Source of the DNA: an uncultured Schaedlerella sp.
Lineage (GTDB): Bacteria > Bacillota > Clostridia > Lachnospirales > Lachnospiraceae
Direction of reading: 5' to 3'
Assembly: GCA_934435195.1 (NCBI GenBank)
Contig: CAKSAJ010000019.1
Span: forward strand, 1-57,360
DNA: 57,360 nt
The notes beneath the pieces are model-generated. The model saw only the letters and a list, made by a program, of their open reading frames with translations. It did not search any database and was not told the origin of the DNA. The translations under genes were made by a program, and so were the position numbers. Position 1 is the first letter of the stretch; every line of letters begins with the position of its first letter. Shown piece after piece: positions 8,307-16,506 of the stretch.

Positions 8307-9063
8307 CGTCTTCCACCTCCTGTACTGCTACTTTCTGTGTTCCCTGCATCTGCACAAGGATAACTGCTAAACATCCTGCCATCATTGCAATTCCAAGCAT
8401 TGGAATCTTAAGGTAAGCAGCTAATGCAAATCCAAGAATAAAATATACCATTGTTTTCTTCGACAAAATCATCTGTGCAAGCAGAGCAATTCCAAGTGCC
8501 GGAATAAATCCTGCTGCTGCCACAAGTCCATTCTGAACAAACTCTGGAATTGCTTCAAGAACTCGGTTCATAACTGGTGTTCCAAGATAAAATGCTACTG
8601 CACATATAATTCCTCTTGGCAAACTTTTCACCACAAATCCACCTAGTATATGCATTCGCTCCATTCCTTTAAAATCGCCTTTTTCTATATAATTATCCGC
8701 TTTATGTAAAAAGAATGGAAGTATTCCAAGTGTAAGTACATTGTCAACAACCAAATATAACGTTGCAATTGGGAATGCCAGAGCCAACGCTACATCTGCA
8801 CCTTTTCCCGTTGAAATTGCAAATGCAGCACCTAAAATACCACCTGTGATTACGTCTGGTGGAACTGCTGCTCCAAGTGTAATAGAACCAATAAATACCA
8901 TCTCAAGGGTTGCACCAAGAATGATTCCTGTTTTCAAATCACCCATAACCAATCCAACAAGCATTCCTGTAATGATTGGACGTGATCCTAAGTTTGTTCC
9001 AAACATCCATTCAAAGGTAACAAGCATGGCAATCAACCCTATTAGAATTGCCTGAACTAACAT
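8293..9063 (-). CDS. PTS mannose/fructose/sorbose family EIIC component
   Basis: 256-residue integral membrane EIIC (ManY-like) with about eight hydrophobic segments. The start segment LVQAILIGLIAMLVTFEWMF, followed by RPIITGMLVGLVMGDLKTGI and GGILGAAFAISTGKGADVALALAFPIA, matches the family. ATG 9063 follows GAGGAGG; the in-frame GTG upstream overlaps that site. The C-terminus ends in an acidic tail (EVEDDDDF). It lies 11 bases after EIIB and overlaps EIID. Confidence 0.95.
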   Translation of the reverse strand: MLVQAILIGLIAMLVTFEWMFGTNLGSRPIITGMLVGLVMGDLKTGIILGATLEMVFIGSITLGAAVPPDVITGGILGAAFAISTGKGADVALALAFPIATLYLVVDNVLTLGILPFFLHKADNYIEKGDFKGMERMHILGGFVVKSLPRGIICAVAFYLGTPVMNRVLEAIPEFVQNGLVAAAGFIPALGIALLAQMILSKKTMVYFILGFALAAYLKIPMLGIAMMAGCLAVILVQMQGTQKVAVQEVEDDDDF

Positions 9064-9074
9064 AATTTTCCTCC

Positions 9075-9548
9075 TCACATGTTCTCTGATACTTTTACTT
9101 TCTGTTCACCAGGCACCTGCCTGATTTCAATTTCAATCCCATCGTTTAACAACTCTTTTAACATTTCCTCATCCCGGGCAGTAACTGGAATTGTCTTATA
9201 AAGCGTCTTAACAATGTCTTCCTTTGGCTTACACCCGCCAAGATTGATAGAGCGTATTCCCGCATATCCTTTGGCCAATCGATATGCATCCTCAATACTC
9301 TCTACAACGATAAATAATTTATATTTATCTGTAACACCTGCATTTAATGCAGCGATGGAATCTTCAATATTTTTCATAACAAGCTTCACCCCATTTGGCT
9401 TAGCCAATTTCATTGTTGTTTTTCGAATGTTATCATTCACAACTGCATCATTTGCAATTAAAATGCAATCTGAATCTAACGATTGTGTCCACGCCATAGC
9501 GACCTGACCATGTAATAATCTGTGGTCTACTCTTAATAATTTAATCAT
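9075..9548 (-). CDS. PTS mannose/fructose/sorbose family EIIB component
   Basis: 157-residue cytosolic EIIB. MIKLLRVDHRLLHGQVAMAW contains the phosphorylated His13 in the RLLHGQV motif. The protein takes phosphate from EIIA and passes it to the incoming sugar at EIIC/EIID. A good GGAGGAT site precedes the ATG at 9548. It lies 32 bases after the EIIA gene and 11 before EIIC. Its closest relative in the window is the EIIB at 14023-14496. Confidence 0.95.
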   Translation of the reverse strand: MIKLLRVDHRLLHGQVAMAWTQSLDSDCILIANDAVVNDNIRKTTMKLAKPNGVKLVMKNIEDSIAALNAGVTDKYKLFIVVESIEDAYRLAKGYAGIRSINLGGCKPKEDIVKTLYKTIPVTARDEEMLKELLNDGIEIEIRQVPGEQKVKVSENM

Positions 9549-9580
9549 TTTACATCCTCCGTATCTTGTTTTAATTGATT

Positions 9581-10003
9581 TTAAAATTCATCATCTTCCT
9601 CTACTGTATCCTCAGACAATAACTTATTGCATAAAACAATACCTTCACTTGCTTCCGAAATATTAGTTTCCAATTGCTTCTCTGTTAAATTTTCTGTTTC
9701 ATACCACAAACTAAGAACTAATGGGAGATTCATTCCTGCTATTAACCAATATCCCCCCTCTTGTGCTCTTATCATAAATTCGTTATTGATACTTCCGCCA
9801 AATATATCTGTGATAACAACCCACTGGTCTCCTGGATTTCTTTCGTTCATCCACTTTTCTACCATTGCCGGAAGATCCTTAGATTGCTCATCTACATAAG
9901 CGCATAGAGTTTCTACATTTTCATTTTGCCCCATTAAAAATTCCGCTGTCTTTTTCATTCCGTTTGCCAAGGGTCCATGACTAGCAAGCAATATTTTGTT
10001 CAT
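9581..10003 (-). CDS. PTS mannose/fructose/sorbose family EIIA component
   Basis: 140 residues, ManX/LevF-type EIIA domain. KILLASHGPLANGM carries the phosphorylated His9, and VVITDIFGGSINN the conserved Asp-Ile-Phe-Gly-Gly loop. ATG 10003 follows AGGAGG with 7-base spacing; the in-frame GTG upstream is too close. It is the first gene of the PTS unit and the only EIIA in the window, so it may also serve the EIIA-less permease at 14023-16113. The C-terminal tail (VEEDDEF) is acidic. Confidence 0.93.
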   Translation of the reverse strand: MNKILLASHGPLANGMKKTAEFLMGQNENVETLCAYVDEQSKDLPAMVEKWMNERNPGDQWVVITDIFGGSINNEFMIRAQEGGYWLIAGMNLPLVLSLWYETENLTEKQLETNISEASEGIVLCNKLLSEDTVEEDDEF

Positions 10004-10025
10004 TATCACTCCTCCTATTCTTGTG

Positions 10026-10085
10026 ATATAACATCATATAACATCTCGTTACAATAAGTTTACTACTATGTACTGTTTCTGTCAA
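10026..10085 (-). promoter_or_regulatory. promoter and operator of the PTS unit
   Basis: TTGACA (-35, 10080-10085) and TAAACT (-10, 10057-10062) are separated by 17 bases. Just downstream of the expected start lies ATGTTATATGATGT (10031-10044), followed by a repeated GTTATAT half. The 14-mer is identical to the one in the SIS1-pfkA promoter, suggesting that one repressor controls both units. Confidence 0.7.
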
Positions 10086-10133
10086 TAAAAAAATAGCACT
10101 TCTGCATTTTTTATGCAAAAGCACTATTTTTTA
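10086..10133 (-). terminator. terminator of the first gntR gene
   Basis: On the minus strand, AATAGTGCTTTTGCAT pairs with ATGCAGAAGTGCTATT (internal mismatches), followed by a T-run. It lies 17 bases after the gntR stop and directly before the -35 of the PTS promoter, so it insulates that promoter. Confidence 0.8.
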
Positions 10134-10149
10134 TTTTCTAATTTTTATT

Positions 10150-10869
10150 TTAAAGATAGAATTTTAATCGTTCTGTACAATACAATTGTTTTGATACAAA
10201 CAATGGTTTTCCTTTCTCATCTTGATGCTTATCTGTAAAAAGCAGTAATGCTTCTCCCTTTTTTATATTCAACAGACTTGCTTCCTGAGCATTTGCATAT
10301 ACAACTTCTAATGTACGAATGCTTTTCCCCAGTGTAATTTTATGTTTTTGTAAAATATCATACAACGACTGATTTAAATCTTCTCCTTCCAAAAATGAGA
10401 ATCCTTTTCCATAATGGTTGGTTTCAATCATTGTAGGAACATCATCCACAAATCGTAATCTCTTTGTACTCAAAATAGTTGTATCCTCTTCTATATCCAG
10501 ATATTGTGTATCTGACATTGTCGGATATATCCATGACACATCCACCACTTTTGTAGTAGCCTGTTTGCCCTCCTGCTGACATGAATGTGTAAATCCAACC
10601 GTATCATCTGCCGAATACATAGCTTTCTTAGATGCAATAAAGGTTCCTTTTCCTCGAGATCTGATTACGAGACCATCCTCTTCTAACTCGCTAATTGCTG
10701 AACGAATGGTTATTCTACTTACAGAATATGCCTCCATTAGTTCAGCCTCTGATGGAAGTTTATCCCCTGGTTTTAATTCACCTTTTTCAATTTTTTCATT
10801 TAATAGATTCACTATTTGCTTATACATCGGAATCATACTGTCTGGATTTATGTTGTTATTTTTTTCCAT
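10150..10869 (-). CDS. GntR/HutC-family regulator with UTRA domain (regulator 1)
   Basis: 239 residues. The N-terminal winged helix (about 10-75: PMYKQIVNLLNEKIEKGELK, then LMEAYSVSRITIRSAISELE and the wing RSRGKGTFI) binds DNA; the C-terminal UTRA domain senses a small ligand, usually a sugar phosphate. ATG 10869 follows GGGAGAAG; the earlier in-frame ATGs at 10890 and 10887 lack a ribosome site. It is adjacent to the PTS unit, and its promoter carries the operator motif of both sugar promoters, so it is the likely repressor of the pathway and of itself. Confidence 0.9.
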   Translation of the reverse strand: MEKNNNINPDSMIPMYKQIVNLLNEKIEKGELKPGDKLPSEAELMEAYSVSRITIRSAISELEEDGLVIRSRGKGTFIASKKAMYSADDTVGFTHSCQQEGKQATTKVVDVSWIYPTMSDTQYLDIEEDTTILSTKRLRFVDDVPTMIETNHYGKGFSFLEGEDLNQSLYDILQKHKITLGKSIRTLEVVYANAQEASLLNIKKGEALLLFTDKHQDEKGKPLFVSKQLYCTERLKFYL

Positions 10870-10895
10870 ATTACTTCTCCCGTTCATCATAATGC

Positions 10896-10938
10896 ATTAT
10901 GTTACATAATAATACATTATATAACATATATTATTCAA
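10896..10938 (-). promoter_or_regulatory. gntR regulator 1 promoter with two operator sites
   Basis: TTGAAT (-35, 10933-10938) and TATTAT (-10, 10909-10914) are separated by 18 bases. The spacer holds ATGTTATATAATGT (10914-10927), one base different from the 14-mer at the two sugar promoters. Immediately downstream is the odd palindrome ATTATGTTACATAAT (10896-10910). The layout fits autorepression. Confidence 0.7.
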
Positions 10939-11007
10939 TGTCTATAGTATCTTCTGAAAATCCATACAATATACTTTTCTCTCCGAAATTATTATAGATA
11001 ACTACAG

Positions 11008-11772
11008 TTACATTTTTTTCCAATTCATCGATAACTGGTTTACTTTATTTGACATGAAAAATTTAAAATAATCACCCAAAAGCACCTGTTTTGTAATATG
11101 TAGAGGATTTCCCGTATTCATATAAACTGTTTCTGTTAATACAAATACCGCATCTGGTTCTGAAAGTCCCATTAAAGCAATCTCTTCCTCTGTTGTTATA
11201 TTGGTTTCAAGCATAATCGAAGTATAACAATTATCTTCTATCTGTAATCCTGTTTTCTCTGTTATTTTCTCATAAAGCGAACAATTTTCCATATCTATTT
11301 TTGAAAGAAATCCATATTTCGAATATGGCAAATATACATGTTCTATCATAACAGGTCTATCATTTACGTGTCGTAAACGTTTCAAATATACAAGCTTTTC
11401 CCCGTCTTTTAGTTCTAATTTTTTTGCCATCACTGCATTAGCTGAAACCACTTTATTTTCAAGAATCTTTGTATAAGTTTTTATATGATTTTCTTGGCAA
11501 AAATATGTAAAGCCTTTGAACGTTGTCAAACTCGAGGAAATTTTAGGTGTACGCACAAACACGCCCTTACCTTGATATTTCACTAAAATTTCTTGTTCAA
11601 CCAGTTCTGCAATTGCATTTCTAATTGTAATTCTACTAACTTCGTATTGTTCGCACAATTTTGCTTCACTTGGAATAGATTGTCCTGAACAAAACTCACC
11701 TTGTTCTATTCTATTTTTCAAATCTTCTGCCACTTGTTGATACAGTGGTATCGCACTATTTAATTTTATCAT
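11008..11772 (-). CDS. GntR/HutC-family regulator with UTRA domain (regulator 2)
   Basis: 254 residues. The winged helix (SAIPLYQQVAEDLKNRIEQG, LCEQYEVSRITIRNAIAEL, wing KYQGKGVFVRTP) is followed by a UTRA ligand domain from about residue 90. It resembles regulator 1 but is clearly diverged. AGAGGA lies 9 bases before the ATG at 11772. The shared 14-mer operator is absent from its own upstream region, so it may control a different target, for example the second PTS (14023-16113); this is inference from position only. Confidence 0.88.
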   Translation of the reverse strand: MIKLNSAIPLYQQVAEDLKNRIEQGEFCSGQSIPSEAKLCEQYEVSRITIRNAIAELVEQEILVKYQGKGVFVRTPKISSSLTTFKGFTYFCQENHIKTYTKILENKVVSANAVMAKKLELKDGEKLVYLKRLRHVNDRPVMIEHVYLPYSKYGFLSKIDMENCSLYEKITEKTGLQIEDNCYTSIMLETNITTEEEIALMGLSEPDAVFVLTETVYMNTGNPLHITKQVLLGDYFKFFMSNKVNQLSMNWKKM

Positions 11773-11885
11773 TTACGATAGTCCTCTCTTTTTTTATTAA
11801 CGAGATTCTAAGTATGTCCTATGATGTATCTATACAATAGATTATATCAGATATTTTTCAAAAGCACGATAATTATTTTAATTCT

Positions 11886-11930
11886 AAAAAAGAAACCTGT
11901 AAAATCATACAATTTCTACAGGTTTCTTTT
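11886..11930. terminator. bidirectional-type terminator after the Na/Pi cotransporter gene
   Basis: AGAAACCTGTA (11891-11901) pairs with TACAGGTTTCT (11917-11927), with an A-run before and a T-run after. It terminates the minus-strand transporter gene that ends at 11943. Confidence 0.85.
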
Positions 11931-11942
11931 CTTCACTCTAAC

Positions 11943-13748
11943 TTATTCAATTTCTTCAGGCTCCATGCTTAACACGTGACCTTCATTTTTCATATCATAT
12001 TTTTCGCAATATTCTTTCAGATACTCAAGATATCGCGGACTATTTGATGGATAAATCTTAGAATCATGGATATGTGGATCTGAATCTACCTCTCCACTCT
12101 TCATCAACGCTACCATTGCACTGGCACAGTGTGCTGCAATACGGTTAAAACTATTCAAAATATCATTGAATACCGTTCCTTCTTCCAGACCACAAAGTCC
12201 ATCACTAAGACGTGCTACATGGTGCAGTTTTAACTCGTCACACATTTTTGTAATAAGCATACCCAATGGTGCCACACGTTCAGCAGCCTCTTTATCGTCA
12301 TTCATGAATGCATTACATGTTATATTAATTTCTTCACGAACAGCTCCCATTACTACATTCAATTCATCCCATGCTGACTGAGAAAATTGAATGTGATTAT
12401 CGTGCATTTCATTCGATAAATGTGCGATATAAGATGCATGATCTCCGATTCGTTCAAAGTCATTGATTGTATGCAAATACAAAGATACCTGAGTAGTCTG
12501 CAGTGTATTCATCTCGTGTTTTGTCAGTTTGATCAGATACTCACCAAGTCGGCTTTCGTATTTATCTATCAAATCTTCTTTTCGCTGTACCTTATCAAAC
12601 TTATCCTGCTGATAATTATTGATCAGGTTCATCGCTCTGTTTACATTCTTACGAAGCTTCTTTGCCATTCCATTCATAGCTCTGTGACACTGTCCGATAG
12701 CTAATGCAGGATAATTGATCAAACGTTCTTCCAACAAATCAAAATCCGCTTCATCTTCCAATTCTTCAGCACTGTCTTTTACAAGATAACAGACTAACTG
12801 CTCAAGCTTCGGAATAAATGGGAAGAGCACACATACAGTTGCTACACGGAATACTGTATTTAACAGTGCTATACTTACCGGTGACATAACCATATCCATA
12901 AATGTAAAATGAACAAATACATTTACTGTATAGAAAATAACTGACCATACAACCAAACCGAACAAATCGTTCATCAAATATACAAGTGCTGTTCTTTTAC
13001 CATTCTTATTAGCTCCGATAGCTGAAATCAGAACCGGACAGGCAGCACCTACGCCAATTCCGAGAACAATCGGAAATGCACTTGCAAATGTTAATAATCC
13101 CGTTACTGAGAGGGCCTGCAGTACACCGACTGTTGCGGATGCACTCTGCAATACTGCTGTAAACAAGATACCTACTAAAATACCAGCCAATGGATTCGAA
13201 AACATAGTAAGCATATCTACGAATACCGGACTTTCTTTCAATGGTGCCACAGCCCCACTCATGGTCTGCATACCTGTCATCAAGATTGAAAATCCCAACA
13301 TGATATTACCAAGATTCTTATGCACTGTTCTTTTACCGAACATACGCAGGATAATACCAATTACTGCCACTACTGCGGAAATTGTCGCTGTAGACAAGAG
13401 ACTTGCAACTCCGTTGGAACCTTGAATATAAGAGAGACATAAAATCCATCCTGTAATACTGGTTCCGATATTAGCTCCCATGATGATACCGATAGCCTGT
13501 TTCAGCTTCATCATACCGGAGTTTACAAAACCGATTACCATAACCGTAGTTGCAGAGGAAGATTGAATAACACTGGTTACTCCGGTACCAAGCGCAACTC
13601 CCTTTAGCGGAGTATTCGTCATCTTGTAAAGAAATGCTTCCAGCTTATTACCTGCGACAGACTTTAATCCATCACCCATAAGTGACATACCAAACAAAAA
13701 CAATGCCACTCCACTCAACAAAGATAAAATCATTGAAACGATTGCCAT
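11943..13748 (-). CDS. Na/Pi-cotransporter family protein with C-terminal PhoU-like domain
   Basis: 601 residues. The N-terminal half (about 1-320) holds two inverted Na/Pi-cotransporter repeats, each with a QSSS-type signature: QSSSATT at 62-68 and QSASAT at 201-206. The C-terminal part (about 345-565) is a helical PhoU-like domain. These proteins take up phosphate with sodium at the cytoplasmic membrane; the PhoU part is thought to gate it. AAAGGAG precedes the ATG. The 5' leader contains a GTCCCC/GGGGAC hairpin. It is not obviously linked to the flanking sugar genes. Confidence 0.92.
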   Translation of the reverse strand: MAIVSMILSLLSGVALFLFGMSLMGDGLKSVAGNKLEAFLYKMTNTPLKGVALGTGVTSVIQSSSATTVMVIGFVNSGMMKLKQAIGIIMGANIGTSITGWILCLSYIQGSNGVASLLSTATISAVVAVIGIILRMFGKRTVHKNLGNIMLGFSILMTGMQTMSGAVAPLKESPVFVDMLTMFSNPLAGILVGILFTAVLQSASATVGVLQALSVTGLLTFASAFPIVLGIGVGAACPVLISAIGANKNGKRTALVYLMNDLFGLVVWSVIFYTVNVFVHFTFMDMVMSPVSIALLNTVFRVATVCVLFPFIPKLEQLVCYLVKDSAEELEDEADFDLLEERLINYPALAIGQCHRAMNGMAKKLRKNVNRAMNLINNYQQDKFDKVQRKEDLIDKYESRLGEYLIKLTKHEMNTLQTTQVSLYLHTINDFERIGDHASYIAHLSNEMHDNHIQFSQSAWDELNVVMGAVREEINITCNAFMNDDKEAAERVAPLGMLITKMCDELKLHHVARLSDGLCGLEEGTVFNDILNSFNRIAAHCASAMVALMKSGEVDSDPHIHDSKIYPSNSPRYLEYLKEYCEKYDMKNEGHVLSMEPEEIE

Positions 13749-13761
13749 AACTTTCTCCTTT

Positions 13762-13793
13762 GATGTCCCCTTTTAATGTCCGGGGACGACATC
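13762..13793. repeat. GTCCCC/GGGGAC hairpin in the transporter leader
   Basis: GATGTCCCC (13762-13770) pairs imperfectly with GGGGACGACATC (13782-13793), with a three-base bulge. The GGGGAC core recalls the arms of the palindromic element family at 19-30 kb, but the rest does not match. It lies in the 5' untranslated region of the Na/Pi transporter, where it could affect expression. Confidence 0.4.
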
Positions 13794-13918
13794 TTCTGTA
13801 CTATTTTTTACTTATTTTTTACTTGCTTTTGGCATATTTTTAACATTGCCATATTTATTATGCCATATCAATAATCGGATTACAACATTATATTTTTGTA
13901 ATTATTTTTCAAAACTTA

Positions 13919-13980
13919 TTGACACTTAATACATCACAGTATATTATATAACCACATATTACAATATATAATATATTATA
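13919..13980 (+). promoter_or_regulatory. promoter and palindrome upstream of the second PTS
   Basis: TTGACA (13919-13924) and TATTAT (13942-13947) are separated by exactly 17 bases. Downstream is the perfect 14-bp palindrome TATAATATATTATA (13967-13980), placed where a repressor would block clearance. The rest of the 274-bp gap (13749-14022) holds only AT-rich sequence and the hairpin at 13762. Confidence 0.7.
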
Positions 13981-14022
13981 ACGTTGTATCAAATTAAACT
14001 TATATTTGAAAGGGGAATTGTT

Positions 14023-14496
14023 ATGATTAAATTATTCCGACTAGATGAACGACTAATTCACGGTCAAGTTGCTTTTGCCTGGTGTAACAGCTTAAATATC
14101 AACTGCATTTTTATTGCAAACGACAGCGTAGCAAACGATCAATTTCGCCAAAACGTGCTAAAAATGGCAACTCCGCCTGGTGTTCGCTTTGTAGCTAAAA
14201 ATCTTTCTGAAACTTTACGTATTTTTCATGAAGATAAAATCAAAAAATATAATGTTCTTTTATTAACAGATAACACAAGAGACGCTAAGTATCTCTGCAA
14301 AAATATTGAGGACATTCATGAATTAAACTTAGGTAACGCTAAAAAAACAGAGGCAAGAGAAGTTGTAACTCGTTCAATTGCACTTAGCCCAGAAGAAAAA
14401 GAGGACTTGAAAGATATTATTGATTTCGGAGTTGAAGTCGAAATACGTGAAGTTCCATCTGAAAAGAAAGTTCTTCTTAAGACCGTTTTATCTTAA
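14023..14496 (+). CDS. PTS mannose/fructose/sorbose family EIIB component (second system)
   Basis: 157 residues. MIKLFRLDERLIHGQVAFAW carries the phosphorylated His13. It is similar in length and N-terminus to the EIIB at 9075-9548. ATG 14023 follows GAAAGGGG with 8-base spacing; the longer in-frame ORF upstream has no ribosome site. It opens an EIIB-EIIC-EIID operon that has no EIIA gene, so phosphate must come from an EIIA encoded elsewhere, possibly the one at 9581-10003. Confidence 0.93.
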   Translation: MIKLFRLDERLIHGQVAFAWCNSLNINCIFIANDSVANDQFRQNVLKMATPPGVRFVAKNLSETLRIFHEDKIKKYNVLLLTDNTRDAKYLCKNIEDIHELNLGNAKKTEAREVVTRSIALSPEEKEDLKDIIDFGVEVEIREVPSEKKVLLKTVLS

Positions 14497-14519
14497 AACT
14501 ACATATAGGAGGGAATACA

Positions 14520-15272
14520 ATGTTATTAAAATGTATACTGCTTGCTCTTATTGCAGGAATCGGTTCTGTTGACGAGCAACTTTTTGGAGCAACAATGATG
14601 GGTCGCCCTCTCGTCCTTGGAACATTTGTAGGATTGGTTCTTGGCGATTTGAAAACAGGATTAATTCTCGGAGCATCCCTGGAAGCTATGTTTATGGGTT
14701 CTATTATGATTGGAAATGCGGTACCTCCTGAAGTTTGTACTTCAAGTGTTCTCGCCGTTTCTATAGGTATATTAACCGGAAGAAGTGAAGCCGCAATTGC
14801 CCTTGCCATTCCTATTTCAATGGTATTTCAATTATGGAAGAATGTAGTATTCGCATTCGTAGGTGCTTACTCTGGAAAAAAAGCAGATGAATGTGCTGAA
14901 AAGCTGGATGTTCATGGAATTGCTTTCTGGCATTTAGTTCCTGTTCCTGCTGCAATTGCAATTCCTGCGATGGCATTAATCTTTTTTGGAACATATTTTG
15001 GTGTCGAACCAATTGCCACTGTGGTAAATGCTATTCCTGATATGATTTCAAATGGTCTAACTGTTGCAACAGGCGTCCTTCCTGCAGTTGGTCTCGGACT
15101 GCTTATCAATCTTATGGTAAACAAGAAAAATATTGCTTTTTTGTTTCTCGGATTCATTGCTGCAGCCTGCCTGGGAATGACTGTTATTGAAATAGCTGCT
15201 ATTGGTCTACTCATAGCACTGTTAATGTCAAACAATGAACAAACACAACTTATGGATGAGGAGGATTTATAA
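14520..15272 (+). CDS. PTS mannose/fructose/sorbose family EIIC component (second system)
   Basis: 250-residue membrane protein with about eight hydrophobic segments. DEQLFGATMMGRPLVLGTFVGLVLGDLKTG and the MGSIMIGNAVPPEV segment match the EIIC family and align with the EIIC at 8293-9063. TAGGAGG precedes the ATG. Its stop is one base before the EIID start. The sugar cannot be deduced. Confidence 0.93.
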   Translation: MLLKCILLALIAGIGSVDEQLFGATMMGRPLVLGTFVGLVLGDLKTGLILGASLEAMFMGSIMIGNAVPPEVCTSSVLAVSIGILTGRSEAAIALAIPISMVFQLWKNVVFAFVGAYSGKKADECAEKLDVHGIAFWHLVPVPAAIAIPAMALIFFGTYFGVEPIATVVNAIPDMISNGLTVATGVLPAVGLGLLINLMVNKKNIAFLFLGFIAAACLGMTVIEIAAIGLLIALLMSNNEQTQLMDEEDL

Positions 15273-15273
15273 A

Positions 15274-16113
15274 ATGTCAGATAATAATTTCACTACTTCC
15301 ACCCAAATTGAACCTGTTTCAAAAAAAGAATTGCGTCATCTTTTCATCCGTTCAATACCCGTCCAAGCATCTCAAAGTTTTGATAAACAGATAGGTGTCG
15401 GTTGTTGTTACGCTCTTATGAAAATATTACGCCGCTTATACCCAAACAATGCAGATTTTAAAGAAGCTTTAAAGCGTCATTTGCAAATGTTTAATGTAAC
15501 GCCACATATTTCTACATTCATTTTTGGTCTTGTAGCATCCATGGAAGAAAAAAATGCCCAATCACCTGGCTCTTTCGATGTTTCTTCTATAAATAATATC
15601 AAAGCGGGATTAATGGGACCATTATCCGGTATCGGAGATTCCTTTTATTGGGGAACATTCCGCGTTATTGCTGCCGGAATAGGTATTTCATTTGCTTCAC
15701 AGGGAAATATACTCGGTCCAATTTTATATTTTCTGATCTATACTACATTGCATTTTATCGGAAAATATTTTGGTACATTTCTTGGTTATAATATAGGAAC
15801 CGATATTATGACAAATAGTGGTGCCAGCATGCTAGAAAAACTTTCTCGCGGAGCATCTATTCTTGGTTTGATGGTTGTCGGCGGAATGATATTTAATATG
15901 GTAAATATCAGTATTCCTGTCACAATAGGTTCTGGGGAAGCTGCATTAAATATTCAAGATACTCTGGATGGTTTATTTCCAGGTCTCTTATCTGTGTTAA
16001 TCACTATGCTTGTTTACTTCTTAATCAAAAAAGGAGTTAAGAGTACCACTTTAATCGTTTTGATTTTTGTAATTTGCGTTGCTATTACGTGTATCGGTAC
16101 TATTTTACTATAA
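15274..16113 (+). CDS. PTS mannose/fructose/sorbose family EIID component (second system)
   Basis: 279 residues. KKELRHLFIRSIPVQASQSF, MFNVTPHISTFIFGL and LMGPLSGIGDSFYWGTFRVI match EIID and align with the EIID at 7479-8306. ATG 15274 is chosen because GAGGAGG lies within the end of the EIIC gene just upstream; the longer ORF starts inside EIIC. Two hydrophobic segments at the C-terminus anchor it. It is the last gene of the operon and is followed by a strong terminator. Confidence 0.93.
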   Translation: MSDNNFTTSTQIEPVSKKELRHLFIRSIPVQASQSFDKQIGVGCCYALMKILRRLYPNNADFKEALKRHLQMFNVTPHISTFIFGLVASMEEKNAQSPGSFDVSSINNIKAGLMGPLSGIGDSFYWGTFRVIAAGIGISFASQGNILGPILYFLIYTTLHFIGKYFGTFLGYNIGTDIMTNSGASMLEKLSRGASILGLMVVGGMIFNMVNISIPVTIGSGEAALNIQDTLDGLFPGLLSVLITMLVYFLIKKGVKSTTLIVLIFVICVAITCIGTILL

Positions 16114-16144
16114 TATAATTTAAGAAACTGCCACTCCATAATTT

Positions 16145-16180
16145 AAAAAAGCTCGAAAACTACATGTTTTCGAGCTTTTT
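16145..16180. terminator. bidirectional terminator of second PTS and tRNA operon
   Basis: AAAGCTCGAAAAC (16148-16160) pairs perfectly with GTTTTCGAGCTTT (16166-16178), with an A-run and a T-run on the two sides. It serves the plus-strand PTS operon and the minus-strand tRNA-Glu/tRNA-Cys transcript. Confidence 0.92.
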
Positions 16181-16185
16181 GTAAG

Positions 16186-16257
16186 AGGCGCAGACCGGAT
16201 TTGAACCGGTGAATCAGGGTGTTGCAGACCCACGCCTTACCACTTGGCTACTGCGCC
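16186..16257 (-). tRNA. tRNA-Cys (GCA)
   Basis: A cloverleaf reads on the minus strand: acceptor GGCGCAG/CTGCGCC with discriminator T73 (typical of tRNA-Cys), D-arm with AAGTGGTA, anticodon loop CTGCAAC (anticodon GCA) on a GGGT/ACCC stem, and T-arm GGTTCAAATCC. No CCA is encoded. It is downstream of tRNA-Glu in the same transcript. Confidence 0.95.
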
Positions 16258-16294
16258 TTATTCTATATGTAAAAAGTGCATAAAGCACTTCAAA

Positions 16295-16366
16295 TGACTC
16301 CAACGGGAATCGAACCCGTGTTACCGCCGTGAAAGGGCGATGTCTTAACCGCTTGACCATGGAGCC
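16295..16366 (-). tRNA. tRNA-Glu (TTC)
   Basis: A cloverleaf reads on the minus strand: acceptor GGCTCCA/TGGAGTC with one G-T pair and discriminator A, anticodon loop CTTTCAC (anticodon TTC) on a CGCC/GGCG stem, and T-loop GGTTCGATTCC. No CCA is encoded. A small AAGTGC/GCACTT hairpin (16274-16290) lies between it and tRNA-Cys. Confidence 0.95.
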
Positions 16367-16372
16367 TTATTC

Positions 16373-16435
16373 ATTTCGGCTGTGCCGTCTGTAACAGCCG
16401 AAATTTATATTATCATAGCATTTCGGAAAATGCAA
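16373..16435 (-). promoter_or_regulatory. tRNA operon promoter and leader hairpin
   Basis: TTGCAT (-35, 16430-16435) and TAATAT (-10, 16407-16412) are separated by 17 bases. Immediately downstream, ATTTCGGCTGT pairs perfectly with ACAGCCGAAAT (16373-16404), so the 5' leader of the tRNA precursor folds into a stable hairpin. The same TTGCAT -35 is used at tRNA-Lys. Confidence 0.7.
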
Positions 16436-16506
16436 GCCTTTTTTTAATTTTTTTTATCTTTTTTCAACATCTTCATTATTATTGTAATCTAAAGCTGACT
16501 TTTCCT

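Noticed and set aside
16373..16404. Hairpin upstream of tRNA-Glu as a terminator
   Set aside because: No T-run follows in either direction; it lies between the tRNA promoter and the tRNA and is a leader stem.
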